Assembly: GCF_000143535.2 (NCBI RefSeq)
Contig: NC_037313.1
Location: forward strand, 751,501 to 815,500
Direction: 5' to 3'
Source: Botrytis cinerea B05.10
Lineage: Eukaryota; Ascomycota; Leotiomycetes; Helotiales; Sclerotiniaceae
Length of the DNA stretch: 64,000 nt
The number at the start of each line of letters is the position of its first letter. Within the stretch, counting starts at the first letter, position 1. Made by a program: the position numbers and the translations under genes. Below are positions 23,533 through 33,895 of this stretch, in pieces. The notes under the pieces were generated by a model, which did no database searches, was not told the DNA's origin, and was given only the letters and a program-made list of their open reading frames with translations.

Positions 23533-24150
23533 AGGGACACTCCCACGATTATACAAAGTTGAAATGCCCATAGTGGCATTTAAGATTTCACACCAAGTAA
23601 GTGTGAACTCTGGATTTGGGAATCGTTCACTCATCTGATCTGAGTATCTTTGTTAATATAGAGCGATTTCGAGGGTTGTATCGTGTGGTAACTTGATGAT
23701 GTATCAAGCGTGGGCATTTCCTATCAAATCATACCACATCTCCAGATCCAGGCGATGTATCTCCAAGTTGCCTTCTTTATTGAACATTCGGAATTGGGAC
23801 TTTGATTGGGAGGATGAGAGAGATATCTATCTATGTGGGTAGTAGTCTCTGTCTATATGTTCTACCTCGCCTCATTTGAGCACCGAGAATCGAGAATTGT
23901 AATGTGATTGGCTGGATATGTAGATATAAGTATGCAGTCTTGATTGCGTATCCATTGAGGTTTTGAGATTGCAATCACGAGTCCGAAAGAGATATGATTG
24001 GTCACCTGAACTGCAACGTGGCTGCCCATATAGGTAGGTACTATGTATGTAAGCATGCAGGCGAGATATCGATTCATCTTTGAGAGTCACTGTTGGCCAC
24101 CTTTTCAACCTGCTCACTTTATTGTATTCACAAGATATATTTTGCGAACT

Positions 24151-24579
24151 ATGTCTTCGGCGGAAAAGAGATCTGGAGTCGATAGTGACCAGGGTACGGA
24201 TAGGAAGAGGCGCAGATTGGAACTGGGAGCGAGGGAATCTGGTGCAATGGAAAGCTTGTCGTCGGATGCTGTTAGAACGGATGTCATGGAAGTGAGTGGT
24301 GTTCGTCAAGCTCAAGAGCGGGTAAATTCTGAAATCCTTGCGGAGGGTAACGACGAAGAAGGAAATGAAAATCTGGAGATTGATGGCGCTTCAACAAATA
24401 ACTCGGCTCACTATCCTGACCAGGATTTCGGTGTCAGAAGTGGTGCAGATGGGTTGAGAGGAGAGTCATCTCTTGAAAACGAGGGACATGAAATTATCGA
24501 AACGCGTGTTTTAGACGACTCGGATAACTGCCATGTCAACGATGACAGAAATGTGGATGTGGATGAACATGATTATTAG
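24151..24579 (+). CDS. acidic low-complexity ORF just upstream of and in frame with the HET gene
   Basis: An ATG-started ORF of 142 residues (MSSAEKRSG..., rich in Asp, Glu, Asn and Ser, with a KRRR cluster near the start) ends at TAG 24577-24579. Only nine bases separate this stop from the ATG of the HET gene, in the same frame. It could be an N-terminal extension of the HET protein cut off by a nonsense change, an exon whose splicing I cannot resolve (the TAG also forms a TTATTAG acceptor-like sequence), or a separate upstream ORF. No known domain is visible. Confidence 0.4.
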   Translation: MSSAEKRSGVDSDQGTDRKRRRLELGARESGAMESLSSDAVRTDVMEVSGVRQAQERVNSEILAEGNDEEGNENLEIDGASTNNSAHYPDQDFGVRSGADGLRGESSLENEGHEIIETRVLDDSDNCHVNDDRNVDVDEHDY

Positions 24580-24588
24580 GTCTCTTTA

Positions 24589-26787
24589 ATGGAACATGAA
24601 GAGAATAAAGAAGGGGGTTGGGACGGCTATCCGGGGTTTTCGAGAATTATTTCTGATTTGGAGATGAAATTTTCTTCATATACTCGATGGCCAATTGAAA
24701 ATCCCCGAGTTACCGAAGAGAAAATAGAGAGCAATAACGAAACAACCACGGCAACATGCGATATTTTGAATCGCAACCTATGCCAATTTTGTAGGGTATT
24801 CTTTGATACCTGGTCCTCTGTCTGTGACTTTTTTCTCGAGAGGTTCTTTTATGGTTTCCTAGTTTCTGCGCATCATGATACGATGTCTGGTTTGAAAGCG
24901 TCGGCGTCTAGTGGCTGTCATTTATGTGCTCTTTTTTTGAGTATACTACAAATTACGCATTTTGGTGCTCATGAGAGTGGTGATCACTTACTGCTTGATG
25001 AACTGAAGCCTTACCGCATAGAACTTTGGAATGAGGGCCGAAACCGCGGCGAGACAAGAGATCTTTGGCGTATATCGCTCGAATTCTGGAGTATTAAGGA
25101 TAATATTCGAAGTACAAAGACGGCTGATGCAAAAATGATACTAGACGATGTTTCGGATTCTGAACATTGGAAATGCCAGTCTTATATTGATAGAAATCTT
25201 GGCCAGAAAAACTTGGAGAGCTTTCAATTAGGTTATGCTGAAAAGTCTACGGGCCTTGTGCAGGCATGGCTTCACGACTGCGACTTAAATCATAGTGCTT
25301 GTAGACAACAAAAAGAAGCTTTTGTTCTACCTACACGACTAGTCAAAATTGATTGTCAAGAAATACGTCTATGTATATCTGCCAATGAGAACTGCTCAGA
25401 ATATGCGACTCTAAGCCACTGCTGGGGAAAGGCGGAAGTGCTGCGACTCCAAAAGGATAACTACCAAGCCTTTTTGAGAAAGATTCCTTATGATAAGCTG
25501 TGCAAGACGTTCCGCGATGCAATAGATATTGCAAGAGTCTTGGGCTTCTCATGGCTATGGATTGATTCATTGTGTATAATACAGGGTGATTCTGAGGATT
25601 GGAGTAAAGAAGCTTCTCGGATGGCTACCGTTTACGGATTATCAAGTTTGAATATTGCAGCCACAGCTGCCCCAGATGGTACCATCGGTTGCTTATTTGA
25701 ACGAAACTTGAGATACACGGAAGCGGTTGAGGTTGCAGTGAAGACGAACCATCAAAAACAGGTCTACAAAATTGCGCATTGCGATTTATATCGCCAAAAT
25801 GTTGCTGACGCTGCATTGACAAGACGCGCTTGGGCTGTTCAAGAGCGAATATTAGCCCCACGGACCTTACATTTTACTAAATCCCAACTCTTTTGGGAAT
25901 GTAGAACAAATCGGGCTTGTGAAACCTTTGTTGACACATTACCGGAAGCTGTATGCCATGACTCGTTATATCTACCTAAACAAGAGCTCCAGTCCTGGAG
26001 CAAGATTATCGAGATATACACCCGGTGTTCGTTGACAAATGAGAGTGATCGTTTAATTGCAATAGGTGGTGTGGCACGACAACACCAAATGAAAAATGGT
26101 GACAAGTATTTTGCAGGACTGTGGCAATCTCGAATTAAAGAGCAGATGTGCTGGTATACCTACAGTAAGCAATGGCGACATCCAGGAGAAAACACTTGGC
26201 GAGCCCCTTCCTGGTCATGGGCTGCAGTAAACCAAGAAGTCTCTTTTCCTACAAAGATGATTCATGAAGCATATATCGACGTCACCAAAGTCGACATAGC
26301 TCTTGAAAATGTCGAAGATCCATTTGGAGGTGTTAAGAGCGGAGTTCTGACCATCCGCTCAAAATCTATGATAATTCATGAGATGGGGTCGCCGCTTAAC
26401 GAGCATAGTGACATATCAGTTGATAGACTCTTATTTATTGAACCTCGCTTTATCGTTTGGGATCGTAGTTGGGAGAGCTATCGTAATACAATTTTAATAT
26501 TAGTTATTGGGGTCTCCGAGCACTCCAATTTTAAAGAAATTAAGGGGCTCTTGCTAAAACATACCCTTCAAGAAAATGGGCAATATGAGCGTCTAGGTTA
26601 TTTCAGCATCCCCAATGGTGTACGTGAATACCGGCTGGTTGGTACAGTCACGTGTCTAGACCAAGATTATCAATTTAATGAACTGGATTCGTTAGGATAT
26701 CTCGTCGATCTCCCTTCTGAAAAGGACTACATTTCAACTGATGTGGATGAAGATGGAATTACGTGGTATACAATTTCTATTGTATGA
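24589..26787 (+). CDS. heterokaryon-incompatibility (HET) domain protein
   Basis: A single 732-residue ORF. Near residues 64-111 are paired cysteines (LCQFC and GCHLC), common at the start of fungal HET proteins. The HET domain begins near residue 271 with YATLSHCWG, then TFRDAIDIARVLGFSWLWIDSLCIIQ, DWSKEASRMATVYGLSSLNIAATAA, and later ALTRRAWAVQERILAPRTLHF and WECRTNRACE. HET proteins can trigger cell death upon fusion of genetically different hyphae; many family members have no known partner. The C-terminal part (after about 480) has the usual SWSWAAV motif and nothing else recognised. It is intronless and borders the repeat-rich block, a typical place for this expanding family. Confidence 0.9.
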   Translation: MEHEENKEGGWDGYPGFSRIISDLEMKFSSYTRWPIENPRVTEEKIESNNETTTATCDILNRNLCQFCRVFFDTWSSVCDFFLERFFYGFLVSAHHDTMSGLKASASSGCHLCALFLSILQITHFGAHESGDHLLLDELKPYRIELWNEGRNRGETRDLWRISLEFWSIKDNIRSTKTADAKMILDDVSDSEHWKCQSYIDRNLGQKNLESFQLGYAEKSTGLVQAWLHDCDLNHSACRQQKEAFVLPTRLVKIDCQEIRLCISANENCSEYATLSHCWGKAEVLRLQKDNYQAFLRKIPYDKLCKTFRDAIDIARVLGFSWLWIDSLCIIQGDSEDWSKEASRMATVYGLSSLNIAATAAPDGTIGCLFERNLRYTEAVEVAVKTNHQKQVYKIAHCDLYRQNVADAALTRRAWAVQERILAPRTLHFTKSQLFWECRTNRACETFVDTLPEAVCHDSLYLPKQELQSWSKIIEIYTRCSLTNESDRLIAIGGVARQHQMKNGDKYFAGLWQSRIKEQMCWYTYSKQWRHPGENTWRAPSWSWAAVNQEVSFPTKMIHEAYIDVTKVDIALENVEDPFGGVKSGVLTIRSKSMIIHEMGSPLNEHSDISVDRLLFIEPRFIVWDRSWESYRNTILILVIGVSEHSNFKEIKGLLLKHTLQENGQYERLGYFSIPNGVREYRLVGTVTCLDQDYQFNELDSLGYLVDLPSEKDYISTDVDEDGITWYTISIV

Positions 26788-27852
26788 AGACACAATGGCA
26801 TTACGATAGGCTGCGCTGCACGTATGTGGTCTACTCTTGAAGGGTTTTGGGGTATATTCCGGGTTTGTTTTTCAACTTGATCTTCACATTTCTTGTTGCG
26901 TTTGTGTTTTTGTTTTTGTTATGCTCTTGACATTTCCACTGCAAGTTTGTTGTTCAGAAAGCTTTGTATTTCATATGTCAGCTTTTATGACTCGATGAAG
27001 GGGGGAGGGGGGAGGTAGTTATTCAACACCAATACAATGAAAGTGTTGCAGCACACAAACAAGTCTTCCATGCTACCGGTTTCAAAACTCAAAATCGATA
27101 ATGGTAGATGTCAAAAAGAACGATGAACATGGAATTCGAAAGCTATAGTCTAATTCTGCTTAAACATTGTGCTTGAGAACTACATAGATCAGGGTATTCA
27201 ATAGTCCAGATTGCAGTCCAACAATATAAGGTTTTGAATAATCAAAAGCAATCAGAAATTTGAAGATAGTTCAGTGTTTCAATCAAATTTTAAATTCAGA
27301 TTCAGCAGTCTATCACTTGAGAAGTACGGTGTGGGTCGCGAGATACTGCATTACATGTAATAGCATCTGTCAAATTGTTTTTGGATAGCATGGTCTAGAT
27401 GCGAGTCTACGAAGTCTATAGAAGACAGTTGGAATGATAAACTCCCTCAAGGTCAGTACCTCTACTTCTCGGAGCAAACAAGGTAAGATGATGGGGTATT
27501 GCATCCCAGATCGAATTCGTTGCATACTGGCTTTTACGAATCATACGGGACGACTTCCCAGTCTTTCCAGAGGCTTTTAGATGATACTGTGTATCTAGAA
27601 GAGATAGAAATTACTAATGAGATGTGAATAACTACCCACAAGTCCCATATGAACTCCTCCGACGGAGACAAGCTAATTACAGCACAGCAATGTATTTGAT
27701 GCATTGTAATTTTTTTTTTTTTCATCTATGAGTAGTCTCGAGGTCTCTGTGATGGAGAATACTACCGAGAGAAATTTTATTGTATTGCTTTCACATTCGT
27801 TCAATGAAAATGGTATTGAGATAGGGGGCAGGGGCAGCCAGGACTCATCAGC
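26788..27852. other. intergenic, 1.07 kb, AT-rich
   Basis: This separates the convergent HET gene and MFS pseudogene. I see a G-rich run at 26999-27015 and a poly-T at 27710-27722, but no gene. Confidence 0.55.
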
Positions 27853-29940
27853 TCAAGCGCTAAATAAAACCAATGACACGAAGAAACAGTCAGTGATTTC
27901 GCTAACATGAAAAGAAAAGAAACACGTCTCGACAGAAGAGATCTGCGAATCCTCGCTCTCTTCCACCGGTGACAGGACTCCCGATTGCGGATTCTCTACA
28001 TCCGTATGAATTTTCGCAGCGGTGTTTTCTAATGTCAACCACTCCATTCCCGGTAAACATAAAAGACACAAACAGCTTGCAACAAATGCAACTATCATGG
28101 TATCTCTAATACCTTCATTCTATGCTTTTCGCAACACCTCTAACGCAGCTGAATTGTCGACGAGCCGATTTAGATAGGAGGCACCGGCTGCGATTATTGA
28201 AGAACGAGATATACATGATGTTAGAGGGTTATTTACTAGGCGATTGAAGAACCTTGCGAGGAAGACGGGTTGACTGATGGCGAACGCAAGGAATCTGTGA
28301 GAAGTGGTGTTTTTTTTTTTTTTTTTGCGTGGTACAATATTCGAATTGTTGGGATTTCTGTAACTCACGTTCCCATCTGCAAACCAAATACTGTTAAGCC
28401 ATTTCTAATGGACAAGTCTTCTTCTCTTTTATGGTCAGCATATAATCTTAGATAGAAATCTGGAAGATCCGTACTTCAATGCAGCTTATAATGCAGTAAA
28501 AGGCTGATTGCCTCCTGTTCCGGCCCCAGCTCCAGCAAGAAACATGAAAGCTGTTGAGCGAGCTGTCGAGGTATCAATATCAAACATTGTCAACAAACCT
28601 GCGGCGATCGCAGTAATGATCGTTCCGTCGGTCATGTAAGGCATCTGTGTACTTAATTAGGACATTGAAACAACAAAATGTTGCTGCTACTTACATAATG
28701 TCCAAATTTGGTAACTAGGATGCTCAAAATAATAATGAAAACGATCCTTCCAGCATCAATGGCTATCATCCGAACTCCACCATGTAATGCGGATGTACCG
28801 CGTATAGCTTGGAAATATATTGGTATGTATTGTAAATACTGCGAATGTTAGACTCTTTTAGCCAGTAGGAGAAAGGCGGATTACCCACAACAGCCATTTG
28901 AAGACCAAACAGAACTAGATAAATGATACCAAATAAAACCGTTCGCTGTTTCAAGATTCTTCGAGGAATGAGCGAATTTTCGCCCGTGAACTTTTAAGTA
29001 TATGCAAAAAGACCAAGTAAAAGACCAAAGCAAATGAAGAGACCGATGACTTCTGATGAGCGCCATGGCTTTGTTTGTCCACTCCATTGCAAAGCCAAAT
29101 ATAAACATACAAAGGCGCTTAGAAAAATGATGGTTCCAGCCCAGTCCATGCGTTTTAATCTTTGAAGGGGAGGTAGTGATCTGATGTCTTTGGCTTGTTT
29201 TGACAATTTTGGTTTTACGAATAGCATCACCATTGCTAATGCAACACCGCCTATAGGCAAGTTTCTAGCTGGTTTAGGATATACAATACTATGATTCAAG
29301 GGAGAAAATAATATTAAGTTTACATCCAAAAGCACCATCGCCATGTCAATTTATCTGTAGATGTCCCGCCAAAGATAGGAGCAGTACAGGCGCTGACTCC
29401 TTGCACACTAAGCACATATCTATAATATAGAGGGATCTTTCTCTTAGGAACAGATAGCCCAACAATTGCCAGTGTTCCTTGAAGTAATCCAGCAGCACCA
29501 CATCCAGCTATAACCCTACCGATGATAAAAGCTGCAGACGTAGGTGCAGCAGCATACAGACAAGACCCAACTTCAAATATAACAATCGATATCAAGAAAA
29601 CATATCTGACATTGAAAGATTTGTAGAATGCACCAAGGATAGGCTGAAGAGTGGAATGTGGTAACATATAACCGGAACCATACCAGGCAAGGTCATCGAT
29701 CGTGTGGAATGATGTTGTGATTCCAGGAGTGGCTACGCCAATGACACTACTGTCAACGCCCTTGAGGAACATTCCTGGGACTAGAGATATTGTTACGAGT
29801 GTAAGTCTCCATCCCGTGAGATATCGATCCGAGGAATCTTTGACATTCTCGAGCAATTCCTTGGGTTTGGGTTGGTCGTCTTCTGGAAATATTTCTTTTT
29901 CGACAAGACTTCTGGATAGCTTGTCTTTTTCCTCGTCCAT
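27853..29940 (-). pseudogene. MFS drug:H+ antiporter (DHA14-type) with three in-frame stops
   Basis: Six exons (29940-29324, 29264-28889, 28838-28695, 28644-28475, 28425-28369, 28294-27853) sum to exactly 602 codons in one frame. Family features are clear: LTGWRLTLVT before helix 1, LAWYGSGY, FIIGRVIAGCGAAGLLQG, the WRWCFWINLPIGG junction, PRRILKQR, YIPIYFQAIRG, LSIRNGLTVFG, and LPGMEW at the end. Nonsense codons interrupt it at 28996-28994 (TAA), 28488-28486 (TAA) and 28122-28120 (TAG); the first two stand where Gln or Trp is usual. All splice sites still look functional and no frameshift is needed. Members export toxins or secondary metabolites at the plasma membrane. Either the gene is recently dead or it makes only a truncated product of about 315 residues. 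Confidence 0.78.
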
Positions 29941-31093
29941 TTTGAAATTTTGGTTGCTTCGAGAGAAGATTTCTGGACATGAAATTAAATTTCGGGGGAG
30001 GAGGGTTGTAATATGCAACTTGTGATTTGAAACTAGCCAAAAAAACCATCGTATTCACGAATGGGCGAATGCCCCTATTTGAAGAAGAAATTGATGTAAC
30101 CCATAGGACAATAATACTTGCAGTCTTTAAGGAGGATGATATGATTATTTCCTCGAACTCTCCAACCGTTGGTCATCATCTGCAGGTCAATAAATTCGGC
30201 TCATACACCAAATATGTAATAGCAAACTGGGGAGTCTCGTCCCGAGAAGGTTCTTTTGCGGCACAGTCAAATTCTCCAACGTTTGATAACAATTTTAACA
30301 AGACCAAGCTAATGGCATGTGGTCATTATGGCCTGCATCAACACTAAGGCTATACTACAACTATTCTTCTTCCGAAGTGAAGGATTTGTCTCGACAAGCG
30401 GTCGTTACTGGACAGCTCGACATCAAAGTATATCACACTAATGATATTTACATGGCAATTAGCGAAGAACAGAGAAGCTATGTGTTTTGAGAGGAAAAAA
30501 GAGCGGAAATGGCCAGAGAACGGCAACGGTAGATACAAGAATAAGAGACTGTAGTAGGACACCCTCATGCTCATAAAACAAGAGGAAATCAAAACAGAGA
30601 CTCAATAGCATACGTCTGCAAAAATATCAGATTCCTACCAACTCACAAAGCTAAAAGTTGATCTCGCAACATCATTTGACAATATCCAGCTCACACCGTA
30701 TGATATTTGTCAAGCTGTGTCCATAAAATGAGAAAAGAGCCTCGCTATTGATCAGCTTTGCCAAGAGATCAAAAGCAAAAATTGGATGTCGTATGTACGT
30801 ACTTTCTCCCACTGTTGTTGACATCGGCTCCACACAATTAATGTGTCGCAGAAAGTGGGCCAATGACAACAGGGACAAGAACCTCAAATTTATATGATTG
30901 TTTTCAATTCCTCAGTTTTCATTCGCTTTAGAAACTCACTGCGACAACAACATGGACCTAATACCGTTTAAAGGAATCATACTCGGGGCTGTGTCCTAGG
31001 GGTAGATGGGAGTTATTTCTTGAAGTTTTCCCCTTCGACAAACTTATAAATATCCGCTTCTTCGACTGTCCTCATGAGAATTCTTCTGTCATA
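29941..31093. promoter_or_regulatory. divergent intergenic region between MFS pseudogene and P450
   Basis: A 1.15-kb head-to-head spacer. On the P450 side a TATAAATA box lies at 31045-31052, 42 bp before the ATG. ORFs inside show no family features. Confidence 0.45.
31045..31052 (+). promoter_or_regulatory. TATA-like box of the P450 gene
   Basis: TATAAATA, 42 bp before the start codon, in an otherwise mixed sequence. This is close to the ATG, so the leader would be short. Confidence 0.4.
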
Positions 31094-32970
31094 ATGGAAA
31101 TGGGGTTTCATACGCTCCTGTCACTGGGAACCTCGAGTAGCTATACCGTGTTGCTACTTACCGCGGCTGTCACGTTTCTTGCTCTCCCAGTCGGACTCGT
31201 CATCTGGTCAGCTCAAACCCTAGCCAGCAACCGTGCCAAAGCCCGCGCAATAGGTCTTCCATATCTCGTTGGATATGTATCGCCCATGAATCCCATCTGG
31301 CTTCTCTATGGCAGCTCTATTGTCCGAGTTTGTCAACGACTTGGAATTGCATCCGAGAATTTCTCACGAATCTATTCTCACGGCTGGGAAGCCAATGAGC
31401 GAGCCCAAATCCACGTTGATTACGGCGATGCATTTTTAGTCGTTCATCCTGCCGGAATCCAACTCTGCGTTGGTGATGCTAAAACTATTTACGATATTTT
31501 GACAAGGAGAACAGATTTCAGGAGGAATATGGAGGAGATGGCTGTTTTGAATGTTTATGGACGGAATTTGTCTACATCGGATGATGCAGAGTGGCAAGCT
31601 CATCGGAAAATGACGACAGTGGCGTTTGCGGAGAAGAATAATGAGCTGGTTTGGGAACAGTCGTTAGCACAGGCAAAAGGAATGTTGAAGTACTGGACAG
31701 AACAGGCAAAACAACCAATTCGATCGACACATTTGGATACTAAGAACTTTTCGCTCAATGTTCTTGCGGCTGCAATGTTCAACGAAATATATCCATTCGA
31801 AAGCCAGGAGGCTGACAAGCCAAATGCCCATGAGAATGATAAGTCGTACCAGTACCGAGACTCTCTATCCACGATCCTGACATCTATCATTCAAATTTTC
31901 ATCTTCGGCGAACAAGGTCTAAAAGCATGGTGGACACCTCAATCATTCAAAAATGCAGCCGAAGCAATGAATAACTTTCGCTCCTATATATTCAGTTTGA
32001 TGGATAAAGAGAAAGAGCATCTTGCACGCGGAGAATCTGAGAACAAGCACTTAGTAGCGCGGCTAGTGAAAGCTCGTGAGGAGGGTGAAGAATTGAATGC
32101 AGATGTTTCGACCACTGACAAAACTTGGGATAAAGGAAGAAAGATGTCACTTACGAAAAAGGAGATCTTGAGTAATCTTTTCGTCTATGCTTTTGCCGGT
32201 AATGATACAACAGCTATTACGCTCACCAGCTTACTTATTCATCTTGCTGCAAATCCCGATACACAAGATTGGATTTCCGAGGAGATAAATTATCATCTAC
32301 CCACAGATGCGGGTATAGAATCCTGGAAATACGAAACATACTTTCAATTGAAGCGCTGTAGAGCAGTTATTGTAAGTCCCCTTAACTTCTGACTTCCAGA
32401 AGAATAAAGTATACTCACAGACAATAGTTCGAAACCCTCCGCATTTGCCACCCCCTATCTCTTCTCGTAAAAACCACTGGCCCACAAGAAAACACTCTCG
32501 AAATTGATGGTCAGACATATGTTCTCCCACCTCATACCACCGTCCATTGTTCTATACCCGCTATCCACGCGCACCCAAAATATTGGGGTTCCAATCCTCT
32601 TGCCTGGAATCCTAGCCGCTTCATCAGCATGTCTTCTACTTCCTCTCCTACCGAAATATCTAGCACGCAAGATTTTGACAAGGAAAAAGTCAAAGTAGAT
32701 ACTTCGAATCATTTCATGCCCTTTGCATGGGGTCAACGAGTATGTCCTGGTAAGAAATTTGCGCAGGTAGAGCTTGTTGCTGTATTGGCTGCATTGTTCA
32801 AGGAATGGAGAGTTGGGGTTGTCCCGGAGAATGGAGAGACTAGCGAGCAGGCAAGAGAGAGGGCATGGAAGAGTAGCTTGGTGGTTGATCATGAGAGACA
32901 TATGTTGCATGAAATGGTTGATCCGGAGAGTGTGGGATTGAGATGGGTTAGGAGACACCGGGTACACTAG
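31094..32970 (+). CDS. cytochrome P450 monooxygenase
   Basis: Two exons (31094-32371, 32428-32970) give 606 residues. The N-terminus carries a hydrophobic ER anchor (about 15-45). The I-helix motif FAGNDTTA lies near residue 376, the ExxR motif (FETLR) falls right after the splice junction, and the heme loop FAWGQRVCPGKKFA holds the ligand Cys near 532. It is an ER-bound, heme-thiolate oxygenase needing a P450 reductase; the substrate cannot be read from the sequence. The intron has a GTAAGT donor and AATAG acceptor in phase 0. The protein is somewhat longer than usual, with Lys/Glu-rich insertions before the I-helix. It is divergent from a drug-transporter pseudogene and near a catalase-like gene, fitting a detoxification or secondary-metabolite setting. 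Confidence 0.93.
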
Positions 32971-33895
32971 TCTAACCCATTCTTGAGATTTCAATAGGAA
33001 GTTCCCCAGGTGGCTGTAGTTCACAAAGTAATTGTTGCTCGAGATATTCATCTTGAGACGATGAATAAAAACCCTGTTTGAGGGTGTGTGAAAGCTAAGG
33101 CATTGCCTTTGGATCAGCTAGCTCTAGATTTATCATCAGCAATGAGATATTGAATAGTGAACTGATTGGGCTTGAAGTAATTTACCATTCAAGTTTGCAC
33201 TTAATGCTTGGTGAGCGCGATGTGGATGTATTTGACGGACATGACAAAATAAATGGCTCTGAAATAAACAAGATGTATTTATTGCTGCTACCTACACTAC
33301 CTCTAGAACTTCCTTCTCTTTCATCCCGACCTCCCGCAGTCGCCTCTTCATCTCCAACCACGCCCTCCTAACAATTCATCCTTCCTCTTCACAGAATGTA
33401 GACACAAAGCGAACCTGAAAAGTCCATCGAGCATAGACAATAATCAGGATTTTGAAGCGTTCTTTTCTCTGAGCTATCCATTTCAGTACTTGGGTCTTGT
33501 GGAGAAAGTCCCTACTACAATCCTGCCTGAGTTAGTCCAAGTAAACTTGAATAGGTCCAGGTAGGGCTGACAACGGATGCTGTGGTTATATGTAAAGAGA
33601 AAAGAAAAGAAGTTGAAATGAGGTGAAGGATTTTATGGTGGACTGGAGGTCTGTGCGTTTGATCATGCTTAGGTAATGTATTTATTTGTGCCTGAGGATG
33701 AGTGGTGAGGTTTTGGGATGGAAGCGACGAGGATTCAAAGGGGCAATTATCAGATGGACTCACAGGTCAAATTAGACGAAATAAAGCTGTATTTATAGAT
33801 TGTGAGAGGTTCTTTAACAGAAATCATTCATGTCTCATTCGTTATTCCTAATTTAAGTATTCCAAACCATAAGTCATGTACCATTCATTCAAACC
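32971..33895. other. intergenic, 925 bp, between convergent P450 and catalase-like gene
   Basis: I see AT-rich sequence and no supported feature. Confidence 0.55.

Larger units (their letters stand above)
16739..24150. other. gene-free, repeat-rich block of 7.4 kb
   Basis: No ORF here has family features; the longer ones follow from low-complexity composition. The first few hundred bases are the DENN promoter and leader. Beyond that lie GGAT repeats (17516-17556), a TGTGAG/TGTGAC minisatellite (17691-17762), a polypyrimidine tract (18100-18300), CCAT repeats (19315-19400), an AT dinucleotide run (21563-21592), a GCTTGGA repeat (21600-21625), a diverged tandem duplication (22211-22805) and an inverted repeat (23420-23532). 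It may contain untranslated transcripts, which I cannot judge. Confidence 0.6.

Noticed and set aside
24577..24579. Programmed stop-codon readthrough into the HET protein
   Set aside because: The codon is TAG followed by GTC, not the TGA-CTA context known for efficient fungal readthrough.
27853..29940. Repeat-induced point mutation as the cause of the transporter stops
   Set aside because: Two stops fit CA to TA, but the third does not clearly fit, the sequence is not conspicuously AT-shifted, and no duplicate copy is visible in the window.
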